Both the position numbers and the translations under genes were made by a program. A DNA stretch of 64,000 bases from Dastarcus helophoroides (Eukaryota; Arthropoda; Insecta; Coleoptera; Bothrideridae), in assembly GCA_028583605.1 (NCBI GenBank), contig CM053328.1, positions 33,835,578 through 33,899,577 on the forward strand. The letters run 5' to 3'. The notes beneath the pieces were generated by a model that saw only the letters and a list, made by a program, of their open reading frames with translations, had not been told where the DNA came from and searched no databases. Of the stretch, positions 11,150-55,170 are shown piece after piece. Numbering within the stretch: position 1 is the stretch's first letter; each line of letters opens with the position of its first letter.

Positions 11150-14100
11150 TGAAAAAAAAACCCTGTTTTAGGAAAGGATTTTTAAAAAAACCAAAATTGA
11201 ATAAAAACTCAATCTTTCGAAAAATGCTGAAAATTCTAAAAATGCCAAATTATTTCCAAAGGACAAATATTGTGAAAAAATTCCAAAAACACTTTTCTCG
11301 AAATGTTTACTTTTTTATTGTAATTTTGACATAATATTTAAATTTTAATAAAGAAACTGAATGTGCAAGAAATATTTTTCTCGAATTTACCCAAAAATAT
11401 TTTTCTCAAAATGTTTAATTATCAATCATATAACGATCTAATTTGGAGAAAACAGGTTAGAGAAAATTGAAATTAAAAGAAAAAGCCAATTTCGAGATAA
11501 AAGTCCAGAAATTTCCAGAAACTGAAACATCGCATTTTGAAATAAAATTCAAAATTTCGAAAATAATTCGAAATATGAAATTAAAATTTCTGGAACCACA
11601 TTTAAATAAAAGGCAAAACTTAAAAAAAAAGAGAATATATTCAGAAAAGTCGCAGAATTTTGACAGAAAAAACTATTTTCGAGGAAAGAGTTCAAAAAGT
11701 AGAATTTTGAGAATAAAGTGAAAACTTCAAAAAAGACGAATTTAAAGTAATTTTAAGAGAAAAATTATAAAATTTTGAATATCAAATTCTGATATGAAAA
11801 TATCGAGAAAAATTCCAATTTCAAGAAACCTGTCAAAATTTCTGAAAAATCAAATTCTAAAAGATCAAAATCCTCCGAAAAACCTGATGTTAATAAATTG
11901 AAGGAATTTAAAAAACAAACGCAATCTCTGAAAAAAAACAAGCGACATTTCTAGAAAAACTATGCAAATGAAGCACCAAACATCGAAATTTTTCAGAAAA
12001 AATTCAAACTGTAAAAAAAAGTACAATTTTAAGAATTTATGAAAAAAACGAATCCTGAAAAAAAGTCAAAATTTTAAAAAATATACGAATTTTCAGGAAA
12101 AATATTCACATTTCCGGGAAGGGATTTTAAGATTAATTTCAAATTTGCAAAAAAAGACGAATTTTCAGAAAAATATCCAAGTTTCGAATTTTTTTTTTGA
12201 TTCGTTTTTTTCTGGAAATTTCGATATTTTTCCCTTGAAAAACAAAAAAAAAGATCCAAATTTTGAAAACAGTCGAAATTTAGTACAAATTTTGAAAAAA
12301 AAAATTTTGAGAGAAATTTAATTTCTGGAATTTTCTCTTGAGTGCTTGAATCAGAGGCAGAGTTGAAATTTGAAATTTCGATCGGTTTTGTTTATTTTGG
12401 GAAAGGATTTTTTAGAAAACCAAAATTAAATAAAAACCCAACTTTTCAGAAGAACTCGAAAAATACTGAAAATTCTAAAAATGTCAAAATATTTCCAAAT
12501 ATTGTGAAAAAATTCACAATTTCCAAAACACTTTTCTCATAAATGTTTACTTTTTCATTCTAATTTTGGCATAATATTTAAATTTCAATAAAGAAATTGA
12601 ATGTGACAAGAAATCTTTTTTTCGAAACTACCCAAAAATATTTTTCTCAACATTTTTAATTATCGATCATATGCCGATCTAATTTGGAGAAAACAGACAA
12701 GAAAATTGAAATGTAAAGGAAAAGCCAATTACGAGAAAAAAGGCCAGAAATTTCCAGAGACTGAAACATCGCATTTTGTAACAAAAGTCAAAATTTCGAA
12801 AATAAGGCGAAATATAAAGATGAAATTTCTGGAATCACATTTAAAAAAGTTAAAATTAAAAAAAAAAGACATTTATTCAGAAAAGTGTGAGAATTTTGAT
12901 AGAAAAAATGATTTCCGAAACAAGAGTTCAAAAAGTAGAATTTTGAGAATAAAGTCGAAATTTGGGAAAAAGACGAATTTAAACTAATTTTGAGAGAAAA
13001 AATCAAAATTTTTAGCAAATTTGAGTATCGAATTTTGATATAAAAATATCGAGAAAAAGGCAAATTTTTCAGAAACTTGTCAAATTTTCTGAAAAATCAA
13101 ATTCTTAAAGATCAGAACCTTCAGGAAACCCCGATGTTAATAAAAATAAAGGAATTTAAAAAACGAAATCTCTAAAAAACAGTCGACATTTCTAGAAAAA
13201 CTACTAAATGAAGCATCAATCACCGAAATTTTCCAGAAAAAATTCTAACTGTAAGAAAAAGTGGAATTTTGAGAATAATTGTTTTTGACAAAAAAAAACG
13301 AATATTGACTTTCCAGGAAAGATATTCAGATTGCCGGGAACATACAGGATGGGTTTTAGGATAAATTTTAAATTTGCGAAAAAAGACGGAAACGAAATCT
13401 TTGAAAATCAGTCGACATTTCTAGAAAATCTACTAAATCAAGCATCAGGCATCGAAATTTTCGAGAAAAAATTCAATCTGTAGGAAAAAGTAGAATTTTG
13501 AAAATTACCGTTTATGAAAAAAACGAATCTTGAAAAAAAGTCAACATTTTAAAAAAGATACGAGTTCGCAGGAAAAATATTCAGATTTCGGGATGGGATT
13601 TTAAGATAAATTTCGAATTTGCGAAAAAAAAAAGAATTTTGAGAAACATCCAAGTTTTGATTTTTTAAATTTGTTTTTTTTCTGGAAATTTCCATTTTTT
13701 TCCCTTGAAAATAAAAAAAAAGATCGAAATTTTGAAAAAAAGTCGAAATTTAGTAAACACTCGAAATTCTTTAGAGAGAGAGAGTCAAAGTTTGTCGTCG
13801 AAATTTTGGAAAAAGAAAACATTTTGAGAAAAATGTAATTTCTAGAATTTTCTCTTGAGTGCTTGAATCAGAGGCAGACGTGCAATTTGAAATTTCGATC
13901 GTTTTTGTTTGAGATTTTGCCTATTTTGGGGAAGGATTGTTTAGAAAACCAAAATTGAATAAAAACCCAACCACGCAATATACTGAAAATTCTAAAAATG
14001 TCAAAATAGTTCCAAATATTTTGAAAAAATTCGCAATTACCAAAAGCACTTTTCTCGAAATGTTTACTTTTTTATTCTAATTTTGACATAATATTTAAAT

Positions 14101-16330
14101 TTCAATAAAGAAATTGAATGTACAAGAAATTTTTTTCTCGAAAGTATATTTTTCTCAACATTTTTCATTTTCGATCATATGCCGATCTAATTTGGAGAAA
14201 ATAGACGAGAAAATTGAAATTTAAAGAAAAAGCCAATTTCGAGAAAAAAGTTCAGATATTTGCAGAAACTGAAACATCCCACTTTGAAATAAAAGTCAAA
14301 ATTTCGAAAATAATTCGAAATATGAAGTTAAAATTTCTGCAATCACATTAAAAAAAAGGCATAATTTAACAAAAAGAAAAATATTCAGAAAAGTGACAGA
14401 ATTTTGACAAAAAAAAATGATTTTCGAAAGAAGAGTTCAAAAAGTAGAATTTTAAGAATAAAGTGAAAATTTCAAAAAAGACGAATTTAAACTAATTTTA
14501 AGAGAAAAATTCAAAATTTTTAGCAAAGTTGAATAGTGAATTCTGATATGAAAATATCGCGAAAAAGGCAAAATTTACGGAACCTGTCAAAATTTCTGAA
14601 AAATGAAATTCCAAAAGGTCAAAATCTTGAGAAAAACCTAATATTAATGAAAATAAAGGAATTAAAAAAAAACGAAATCTCTGAAAAAAAAGTCGACATT
14701 TCTAGAAAAACTACCAAATGAAGCATCAAACATCGAAATTTTCCAGAAATAATTCAATTTATAAAAAAAGTACAATTTTGAGAATAACCCTTTATGAAAA
14801 ACAAATCTTGAAAAGAAAGTCAAAATTTTAAGAAAGATACGAGTTTGCAGGAAAAATATTTAGATTTCGGGATGGGATTTTAAGTCAAATTTCGAATTTG
14901 CGAAAAAAAGGCGAATTTTGAGAAACATCCAAGTTTCGATTTTTTAAATTCTTTTTTTGTGGAAATCTCAATTTTTTCCCTTGAAAAACAAAAAAAAAGA
15001 TCGAAATTTTAAGAAAAAATCGAAATTTAGTAAACACTCGGAATTCTTCAGAAAGAGTCAAAGTTTGTCGTCGCAATTTTGGAAAAAGAAAACATTTTGA
15101 GAAAAATGTAATTTCTAGAATTTTCTCTTGAGAGCTTGAATCGGAGGCAGACGTGAAATTTGAAATTTCGATCGTTTTTGTTTGAGATTTTGTCTATTTT
15201 TGGGAAAGATTTTTTAGAAAATCAAAACTGAATAAAAACCCACCCTCGAAATATACTGAAAATTCTAAAAATGTCAAAATATTTCCAAATATTGTGAAAA
15301 AATTCGCAATTTCCAAAAGTGCTTTTCTCGAAATGTTTACTTTTTTATTCTAATTTTGACATAATATTTAAATTTCAATAAAAAAAATGAATGTACAAGA
15401 AATCTTTTTCTCGAGATTACCAAAAAATATTTTTCTCAACATTTTTAATTTTCTACCTAATTTGGAAAAAACAGACGAGAAAATTGAAATTTAAAGGAAA
15501 AGCCAATTTCGAAGAAAAAGTCCAGAAATTTCCAGAAACATCGCATTTTAAAATAAAAGTCAAAATTTCGAAAATAAGGCAAAATATAAAAATAAAATTT
15601 CTGGAATCACATTTAAAAAAGTTAAAATTAAAAAAAAAGACATTTATTCCGAAAAGTGGCAGAATTTTGATAGAAAAAATGATTTCCGAAACAAGAGTTT
15701 AAAAAGTACAATTTTGAGAATAAAGTCGAAAGACCAATTTAAACCAATTTTAAGAGAAAAATTTAAAATTTTTAGCAAAGTTGAGTATCGAATTTTGATA
15801 TAAAAATATCGAGAAAAAGGCAAATTTTTTAGAAACGTCAAATTTTCTGAAAAATCAAATTCTAAGAGATCAGAATCTTCAAAAAAACGTTGTTATTATA
15901 ATAAAAATAAAGGAATTTAAAAAAACGAAATCTTTGAAAAACAGTCGACATTTCTAGAAAACCTACTAAATGAAGCATCAAACATCGAAATTTTCCAGAA
16001 AAAATTCAAACTAAGAATAAGTAGAATTTTGTGAATAATTGTTTAAAAAAAAAAAACGAATATTGAATTTCTAGGAAAAATATTCAGATTGCCGGGAACA
16101 TACAGGATGGGATAAATTTTAAATTTGCGAAAAAAGACTGAAACGATCTTTGAAAATCAGTCGACATTTCTAAAAATTCTACTAAATGAAGTATTACACA
16201 TCGAAATTTTCAAGAAAAAATTCAAACTGTAAGAAAAAGTAGAAATTTGAGAATAACCGTTTATGAAAAAACGAATTTTAAAAAAAGTCACAATTTTAAG
16301 AAAGATACGAATTTCCAGGAAAGATATTTA
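11150..16330. repeat. Higher-order tandem array, four units of about 1.24-1.52 kb
   Basis: The anchor AAATGTTTAC, followed by a conserved ATAATATTTAAATTT(C)AATAAA segment, occurs at 11301, 12541, 14058 and 15331 (spacings 1240, 1517 and 1273). Other landmarks recur in the same order, such as the text around GAATCAGAGGCAG and GAAGCATCAAACATCGAAA. Confidence 0.8.
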
Positions 16331-16619
16331 GCTTTCCGGGGATATACACAGAATGGGATTTTAAGAACAGTTTTACATTTGCGAAAAAAGGCGGATTTCA
16401 AGAAAAATATCCAACTTTAGATTTTTTTAAATTCGCTTTTTTTTCTGGAAATTTGGATTTTTTACTTTGAAAACAAAAAAGGGATCGAAATTCTGAGAAA
16501 AAAGTCAAAATTTAGTAAACACTCGAAATTCTTCAAAGAGAGTCAAATTTTGTCGAAATTTTAGAAAAAGGACAAATTTTGAAAAAAATGTAACTTCTAC
16601 AGTTTTCTCTTGACCGCTT

Positions 16620-18075
16620 GAATCAGAGGCAAACATGCGCCCTGATCTGCTCAACCCTAAGTCAGAAAATGTTCAATATTAATACAAACGTCGAAATTTT
16701 GTAAAACAGTTGTATTTCAATTATAAATCATTCTAAGGAAAATTTTCTCGAAATTTCTGTCTTTTTACAAATTTCTAAAAAAGTCATTACAAAAATTTTC
16801 AGAAGAATATTCTTATCAAAAAAAACCAATTAAATTTTGAGGAAAAAGGTAAATCTTGATAGATAAATCCAAATTTTCAGAAAATCAAAATTTAAAGAAA
16901 AGTCGAAGTTTCCGCAAAAAACGAATTTTGAAAAATAGTAGAATTGCGAAAAATAAAACGATAAATTTTGAGATAAAAATTCGAAATTTTGACTAAAGTC
17001 GGATACTGATCAAAGAAATCGCATTTTAGGCACAAATTTAAAATTTCGAAAGAAATTTATGGAAAAGAACGAATTTTGAGAAATAAGGCGAAATTTAGGG
17101 AAAATGTCAATAGCTTAAAGAAGGACGAATTTTGTCGAATGGAAATTTTTTAGAGAAAGTCTTCTCAGTTAAATATAAATTTTCGTTTAACTGTATGAGC
17201 CAGGGGGGGGGCAAGCGCCCTGCGCTGCCCTATTCTAGCTACGCCTATGTTAAAACTAATTCCACAAAGACAAGAGCCTCGCAAAGATCTACCCGTCCGG
17301 AGCCTCGTAATGGCTAAGGCCGCCCCTGTTTATAATCAAATTTTTAGGAAAAAAAAAAGAAAAATGCAAAGTGTAAACTTAAAACATTGGATAGAGCCAA
17401 ATTTTGCCAAAATTTTGGAAAAAATGACAAATTTTAAGAAAAATGTAATTTCTAGAATTTTCTCATGACCGCTTGAATCAGAGCCCCACCTTAAGTCAGA
17501 AAATGTCCAATACATAAACGTCGAAATTTTGAGGAAACAAGTTGTATTTCAGTTATAAACCATTCCAGGGAAAAAATTTCTCGAAATTTTTGTCTTTTTA
17601 CAAAATTTCTAAAAAAGTCATTTTAAAAATTTCCAGATAAATATTTTTATCAAAAAATCGATCAAATTTTGAGGAAAGGTAAATCTTGATAAACAAGTCA
17701 AAATTTTCAGATAATCAAAATTTAAAGAAAAGCCGAAGTTTCCGGAAAAAACGAATTTTGAGAAATGGTTGAATTTCGAAAAACAAAACAATGAGTTTTG
17801 AAATAAAAAATTGAAATTTTGATTAAAGTTAGATTCTAAAGAAAATAATCGAATTTTAGAAATAAATTTGAAATTTCGAGTTTATGAAAAAAGACGAATT
17901 TTGAGAAACAAGTCGAAATATCGAGAAAATGTTAATAGCTTAAAGAAGGACGTATTTTGTCGAATGGACATTTTTTACAAAAAGTCTTCTTAGTTGAATA
18001 TAAATGTTTGTTTAACTGCATCAGTCAGGGAAGGCGGGCAAGCGCCCTACCCTACCCTATTCTAGCTACGCCTCT
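16620..18075. repeat. 827-bp tandem duplication
   Basis: AAGTCAGAAAATG, CTAAAAAAGTCATT and GCAAGCGCCC...CTATTCTAGCTACGCCT recur in order; the GCAAGCGCCC landmark is at 17211 and 18038. The GC-rich junction with a run of G at 17202-17210 stands out from the AT-rich surroundings. Confidence 0.8.
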
Positions 18076-18961
18076 GCTTAAATTCTATATACTTTTGCAA
18101 ATATTTTAGGACAAAATATGTTATTGATTAATATTTAGATGTGCGGTAATTTATAAATTAGAGTCAAATTTTAACCATTGATTTCTTAAGAATTGATTTT
18201 TGGTACTGGGTCCATTCTGTAAAAATTTGTCCAGTTGAATATTTCATATTTAGATTTTTCAGTGTTTTACTTTTCACTTTTTTTCAAAAAAATTATTTTC
18301 TCAAATTTTCAAGCATTTTTAATTTAAATTAATTTACGTATTCTTTCCAAACTGTAAGTTTATCTAAAAATGCACACTTCCAACTTCTTGGAAAATTTCT
18401 GCTATGAACTTCAAATGTCAACACTTTTTTTTCATTTTGATCTTTAATTTAGAAGCTGCTACTTTTTCCAAAGTTCTATTTGTTTTTAATTCCCTGTTAA
18501 CACTTACAATTTTTACTTTCTTTTACACCTTTAGTTTGGAGCTCTAAATATTGGGAGAATTTTTGTTTAATATTATTTTCACGATTTCTTTCAAACCTTC
18601 ATTTTTCAATTATAATTCCGAATTGATGGCTTTCATTTTTAGGTGTTTGTCTAAAATGTCGACTAGGAGTGCAGTTTCAATTTTTTATAAAATTTTAACA
18701 TCGTTTTTTCTCGAAATTTCTCTAAATGTCGACGAAAATATAACCATTTTTATAAAGATTGGTAATTTTTAATCGCTAGAATAATTTATTATTAGAATTA
18801 TTTTTATTGCAATATATACTTTTTACTTTTTATTGTTATTCTGTTTGTAATACTAACACGAAAAAATAATATGGCATAAATGTATGGCATTATTATTCTA
18901 ATGACAACATTTTGAAAAAAAGGTAACAGTTAATAATATTTAAAAAAAACTTTCCCTGATT

Positions 18962-19095
18962 AACAGGGCACACTTTATTAAAATTATATGACATTCCCTT
19001 AAATACCTCCCCAAGTGTACTCTAGGTGTGTTCAATTAGACTGAGTTCAGGACTGCAAGCAGACCAATCAATAGCCTCAATGTTGGAGCATTAAG
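18962..19095 (-). pseudogene. Tc1/mariner transposase fossil fragment
   Basis: The minus strand encodes NIEAIDWSACSPELSLIEHT followed by a stop, which resembles the DWPA-SPDLNPIEHLW region of Tc1-like transposases. Only about 100-130 bases are recognisable; no inverted terminal repeats were found. Confidence 0.6.
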
Positions 19096-19204
19096 ACAAT
19101 CCTACACTACATCTGTCTCATTTCAGATTTCATTTTCGAACTGTTTAAGACTCGAGCTCATTGCAACAAGAGCTTTTGGAAAATTTCAACAAATATTCGG
19201 GGAG

Positions 19205-20300
19205 AGTGTTTTGTGAAGGGCTCGAGTTTTAGGACTTTACCAGAAGGCCTACATGGGCTCTGTCGTTTGATATCCAATTTTCTCGCTGACAGATCTCTTC
19301 GCGTCGTCTTCGATGGCATCTCATCCGAGACATTTGCGATTAACGCAGGGGTGCCTCAGGGGTCTGTTCTGTCTCCTACTCTATTTCTGTTACACATAAA
19401 CGATCTCTTAGCTTCAATTTCCAATCCTACATATAGCTACGCAGATGATAGTAACCTTGTGTCATCTGTTTTCTCCGACAAACCATTATCTATCGCTGCT
19501 TTAGGTCGACTAAGGGAACAGCAGATATAGACGATTAATCGGGATCTCGAGATTATTCTGGAATGGGGTAAGAATTTGGTCGACTTCAACGCTTCAAAAA
19601 CTCAGGCCCGCGGTTTTCTCTAAGAAAACATCAAGGGATAATGCAACAAACATACTAATGGACGGTAAAATTATCCCGATGGGGTCTAATCTATCTATCC
19701 TAGGAGTGAATGCGAGCACTAACTTCCCTTGGGACGATCATGTGCACGCCATTGCCAAATCCGCCTCTCAGAAGCTAGGCTATCTTTTTAGAGCCAAAAA
19801 GTACTTCACATCTCATCAGCTATTAACACTATACAAAGCCCAAGTTAGGCCAACACTAAAATATTGTTCTCATATTTGGAGTTCAGCCCTAAAACACACT
19901 TTAGCTCTTTTGGATTCAATTCAAAGAAGAGCGATTCACCTAATTGATGACGGGAGTCTGACCGATTCTCTCGAAACACTAGAGCTTTGGTGACTTGTCT
20001 CTTTACTACAAGTACTATCATGGAAGATGCTCGGAGGAACTAATAGGATTGATCCCTCCAAGGGCAAGATTCTTGAGGTGTTTTAGATAGTCGGAGACAT
20101 CAAATTCCTGTGCGGTCCAGCTTGATACAGTGAGGGCTTCCGTCTACGGAGACTCTTTTTTCTATAGAACTTCCAAGTTATGAAACTTGTTACCAAAAGG
20201 AATTTTTCCCAAAAATTACAATCTATCCTTGTTTAAGAAGGCGGTTCATCGCCATCTATCCTTGTTTCCGCATCCTATTCGCAGTGCTTTGAAAGCATAA
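19205..20300 (+). mobile_element. LINE fragment, copy 2 (RT C-terminal half and 3' tail)
   Basis: Reverse transcriptase text includes FLADRSLRVVFDGISSETF, AGVPQGSVLSPTLFLLHIND and the catalytic YADDSNL. After a frame break comes the C-terminal block (QVRPTLKYCSHIWSSALKHT and IQRRAIHLIDD) and the tail shared with copy 1. Stops at about 19528 and 19991 and frame changes make it inactive. Copy 2 retains the RT core that copy 1 has lost. Confidence 0.88.
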
Positions 20301-21480
20301 TGGGGTTACCCTTTGCGAGTGGATTAAACTTAAAAAAAAACATTTGGCGAAAGATCTTCTAAATACAGAACGTCAATAGAATCAGGAATCGTGTGAGTTG
20401 TAATTGTTGTTTGAAGATCTGATCGAGCAACTGTTAAATTTAAGTCACCCAATCCTTAAATTTTTGACTCCAGTCTCACTAAAACCGAAAATATTCCGAA
20501 AAAAACTTTCTCTTGATCAGAATAACAAGATGTCTCAATTTTTAAAAGCGAATTTAAATGCCTCTAAATTTTTCAATATAACTGTAACTGGGTATGGCTC
20601 CAGGGAAATGGAAAATAATTGCAGTGATTAAATTCCAGAATAAAAAAAGGAAGATTAGCTCAAGGAATTTAGACAGTCAAAGCCAAAACTATTTTTAGTT
20701 GCAAATTTTCTCAAGTTCTTCGAAAAGAATATACGTGTGAAACCAAACATCGACAACAGATGGGTGCTGCGATTTCTGTTGATGAAGTTTCTGGCAAGTA
20801 AAATCATCCCTCATGTTCCCCAATCAGCCACCTTATTCACTAAAGTTGGTGCTTTGAGATTTTTTAATACCAAGATTGAAAATTTACCTAAAGAGGATTT
20901 GAGACATTTGAATTTGTGAATAGCCATAGCCAGCTGTTGACGATTACAATATTTGACCACCTAGCAATGTTATAAAAAGTTCAAAATCCTCTCCAATGGC
21001 CTTCTAGGGCTAGTTACTTTAAAGACGTCAATATTGAATCATTGTATTTTTCATTGGTTTAAAAGGATCAGATGCTTGATTATCTTGTTTATAGATGTCG
21101 TATTTTAAGTAGTACAGGATAGAAAGCACTGCATCTGATGATGATTTGCAGTCGATGCTCTTTGTTGCACTTTCAGAACTAAAGTCCAAGTTTTAAAAAC
21201 ACAATCACCTTCGTTGTTCAGTTCTGAAGGTTTGTTTTTACTGCAGTACTGCAAATAAGCTTCAATGTAAAATGTTTGAAAAATGCTGATTTATACCATG
21301 ACCTTCCATTATAAAGTAAACAGATTAGTATGTTAATCCATCTTTTCAATGTTTTAGGGTGATTTAGTAATGAAACTATAAATCTATGGCAATTATTTTA
21401 TTTACAATAAATAATAGTAACAATAATGAACATTGAAATAGGCCATGGAAGGATAAGAGGAGAAAACATCCACTGAAAAT
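20301..21480. other. Intergenic, nothing assignable
   Basis: Two short plus-strand open frames (20404-20631 and 20737-20919) have somewhat protein-like composition, for example RWVLRFLLMKFLASKIIPHV, but I recognise no family and no exon structure. They may be remnants of a mobile element. The rest holds no visible feature. Confidence 0.35.
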
Positions 21481-21500
21481 AAATACAGTAACGATATAAC

Positions 21501-21506
21501 TTTATT
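21501..21506 (-). terminator. Mhc polyadenylation signal
   Basis: AATAAA on the minus strand, 286 bases past the Mhc stop codon, giving a plausible 3' UTR of about 21480-21791. Another AT-rich candidate near 21397-21402 could serve a longer transcript. Confidence 0.6.
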
Positions 21507-21791
21507 GTGCCTTAATCCATACAATGTCACACATACGATACAATTTGGAGAGAACAGGGAGAACTGGGCTGCTTAGGTTGGTCAGTACGTGTCTCTTTTT
21601 TCGTTCGTCCAAAACTCCGAGTCTCATACACAAAAAAAATGAACGAAAACAAAGGCATCGGAATCATTATACATTAAAAATATCCTAATGTGTTAAAAAC
21701 GAAACGAAAAACTTAAAAAATATAGTAAATGAATGTAGAGCTGGTTAAATTACGCGCGAAAAAGTTCGTCAAAATGATCGACACAGCGCAC

Positions 21792-53828
<32,037 letters not shown>

Positions 53829-53880
53829 GGCTGGAGACGAAAAGTTTCGAGAGACACGTTAACACAGCCCTAGTGCCTTC

Positions 53881-54312
53881 CTGTGAAAAATACAGACCTT
53901 TAGTAAATAGTTGGTTGAAAACCAATTAAAAGGAGTTACAGTTAAGTAAAACGTTATTAAATCGTGCTAAGCAACGAAAAAGATTTCGAATAAGTATTCC
54001 CGTGTGTAGAGGGTTGCCTTTCAACAATTCTATTTGTTACTGTTGTGTATTTATGCATTTACAAATAGAAGATAAAACTGCTGAGAGTTAACCCTCCCTA
54101 CGGAACATTTAGTTGCAACAAAGACGAGCCCTGTTGTTTGTGACAGTGCTTCGCCAGTGAAATTGATGACTTCCTGTGGTAGTAACTCTTGCTCTCGCTC
54201 TCGCAAAAAGTATCTCGTTGTAAAAAAGATTCCGGTTAAGTAATGCAAGCTTGGAGAACAAATAAGGTGGGGACCACTCATTGGTTCTGATAAAAATAGT
54301 TTAGCTATGAAT
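53881..54312 (-). other. Mhc intron 1, proximal part
   Basis: No exon 1 candidate recognised. The minus-strand open frame at 54051-54281 has no family match that I can see. Confidence 0.5.
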
Positions 54313-54510
54313 TCTCAAAAATTGAAATACAAAACTTGTCCCCTGAAACCAGGAATGATTAAAAAACTCAACAAAGGTTGCTCTAACGCGTTTCAAAGCC
54401 ACGCAATCAGAGATACTAGCCCCTAATCCTAAAATTAACCCTTAGAGCAACCTTTGTTGAGTTTTTCTTCTCAATTTTTGAAGATAACCAAGGACCAATC
54501 CGTTGCACCA
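54313..54510. repeat. Fold-back repeat copy 4
   Basis: The left arm TTGTCCCCTGAAACCAGGAA pairs only partly with the right arm, which is shortened (AACCTTTGTTGAGTTTTTCT then AAGATAACCAAGGACCAATC). The central part is replaced by unrelated sequence. Confidence 0.8.
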
Positions 54511-54668
54511 AAATTATGGATTCTTAACCGTGAATCTTCTACATATCTGTCTTTGAATTTGAGTATATGTTATTGGCATAAAGCAGCACTCTTTAACCTT
54601 TGGTCGGGAGAAATTCAAAGTCTTCACTGATCACTCTTTAACTTCATTTGGTTGATAAATTTAAAATG

Positions 54669-55170
54669 AAAAATTGAAACACAGATCTTGTCGCCTGAAA
54701 CCAAGAAAGATTAAAAAACACAAAAAAGGTTGCTGTAACGCGTTTCGACACCCAAGCGATAGCTTTGCTATTGCTTGGCTTGGCTTGTTTTTTATAAAAT
54801 CAGTTGGAATTTATTTGGGCACAAATTCAAAATTTTAATCTCTCTGAAGATGATAATCTTGAGAGAGATTCTACAGTATCTTTTGAAGATGAAGCAACCT
54901 TTTTTATGTTTTTAATCTTTCTTGCTAAGCTAAGCCAAGGCTTAGCTTGTTTTTTTATAAAATCAGTTGAAATTTATTTGGGCAGAAATCCAAATTTTTT
55001 ATCTCTCTGAAGATGATAATCTGCAGAGAGATGCTTCATCTTCAGAGAGATACTGTAGTATCTCTCTGAAGATGAAGCAACCTTTGTTATGTTTTTAATC
55101 TTTTTGGTTTCAAGGGGCAAGATTTGTGTTTCCATTGTTGAAGATAACCAAGGACCAGTCCGTTCCACCA
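54669..55170. repeat. Fold-back repeat copy 5, expanded
   Basis: The outer arms match the family (TTGTCGCCTGAAACCAAGAA at the left, AAGATAACCAAGGACCAGTC at the right). The interior is enlarged by duplicated blocks: TATAAAATCAGTTG(G)AATTTATTTGGGC occurs twice, and ATCTCTCTGAAGATGA several times. Confidence 0.8.

Larger units (their letters stand above)
8891..18780. repeat. Large degenerate satellite domain built on AAATTTCGA / AAATTTTGA words
   Basis: Nearly the whole stretch is made of AAATTTCGA, AAATTTTGA and GTCGAAATTT words separated by homopurine runs, with weak periodicity of about 20 bases. The plus strand is T-rich from about 8990 to 10580, A-rich from about 10880 to 18000, then T-rich again to 18780. 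Larger tandem units are overlaid: 154 bp at 10053, about 1.25-1.5 kb from 11150, and 827 bp from 16620. The short open frames here are composition artefacts rich in K, N, F and S; no gene is supported. Confidence 0.85.

Noticed and set aside
9375..17470. Many 60-100 codon open frames in the satellite
   Set aside because: Composition (Lys, Asn, Phe, Ser) follows the AAATTTCGA repeat; starts and stops drift between units and there is no codon conservation.
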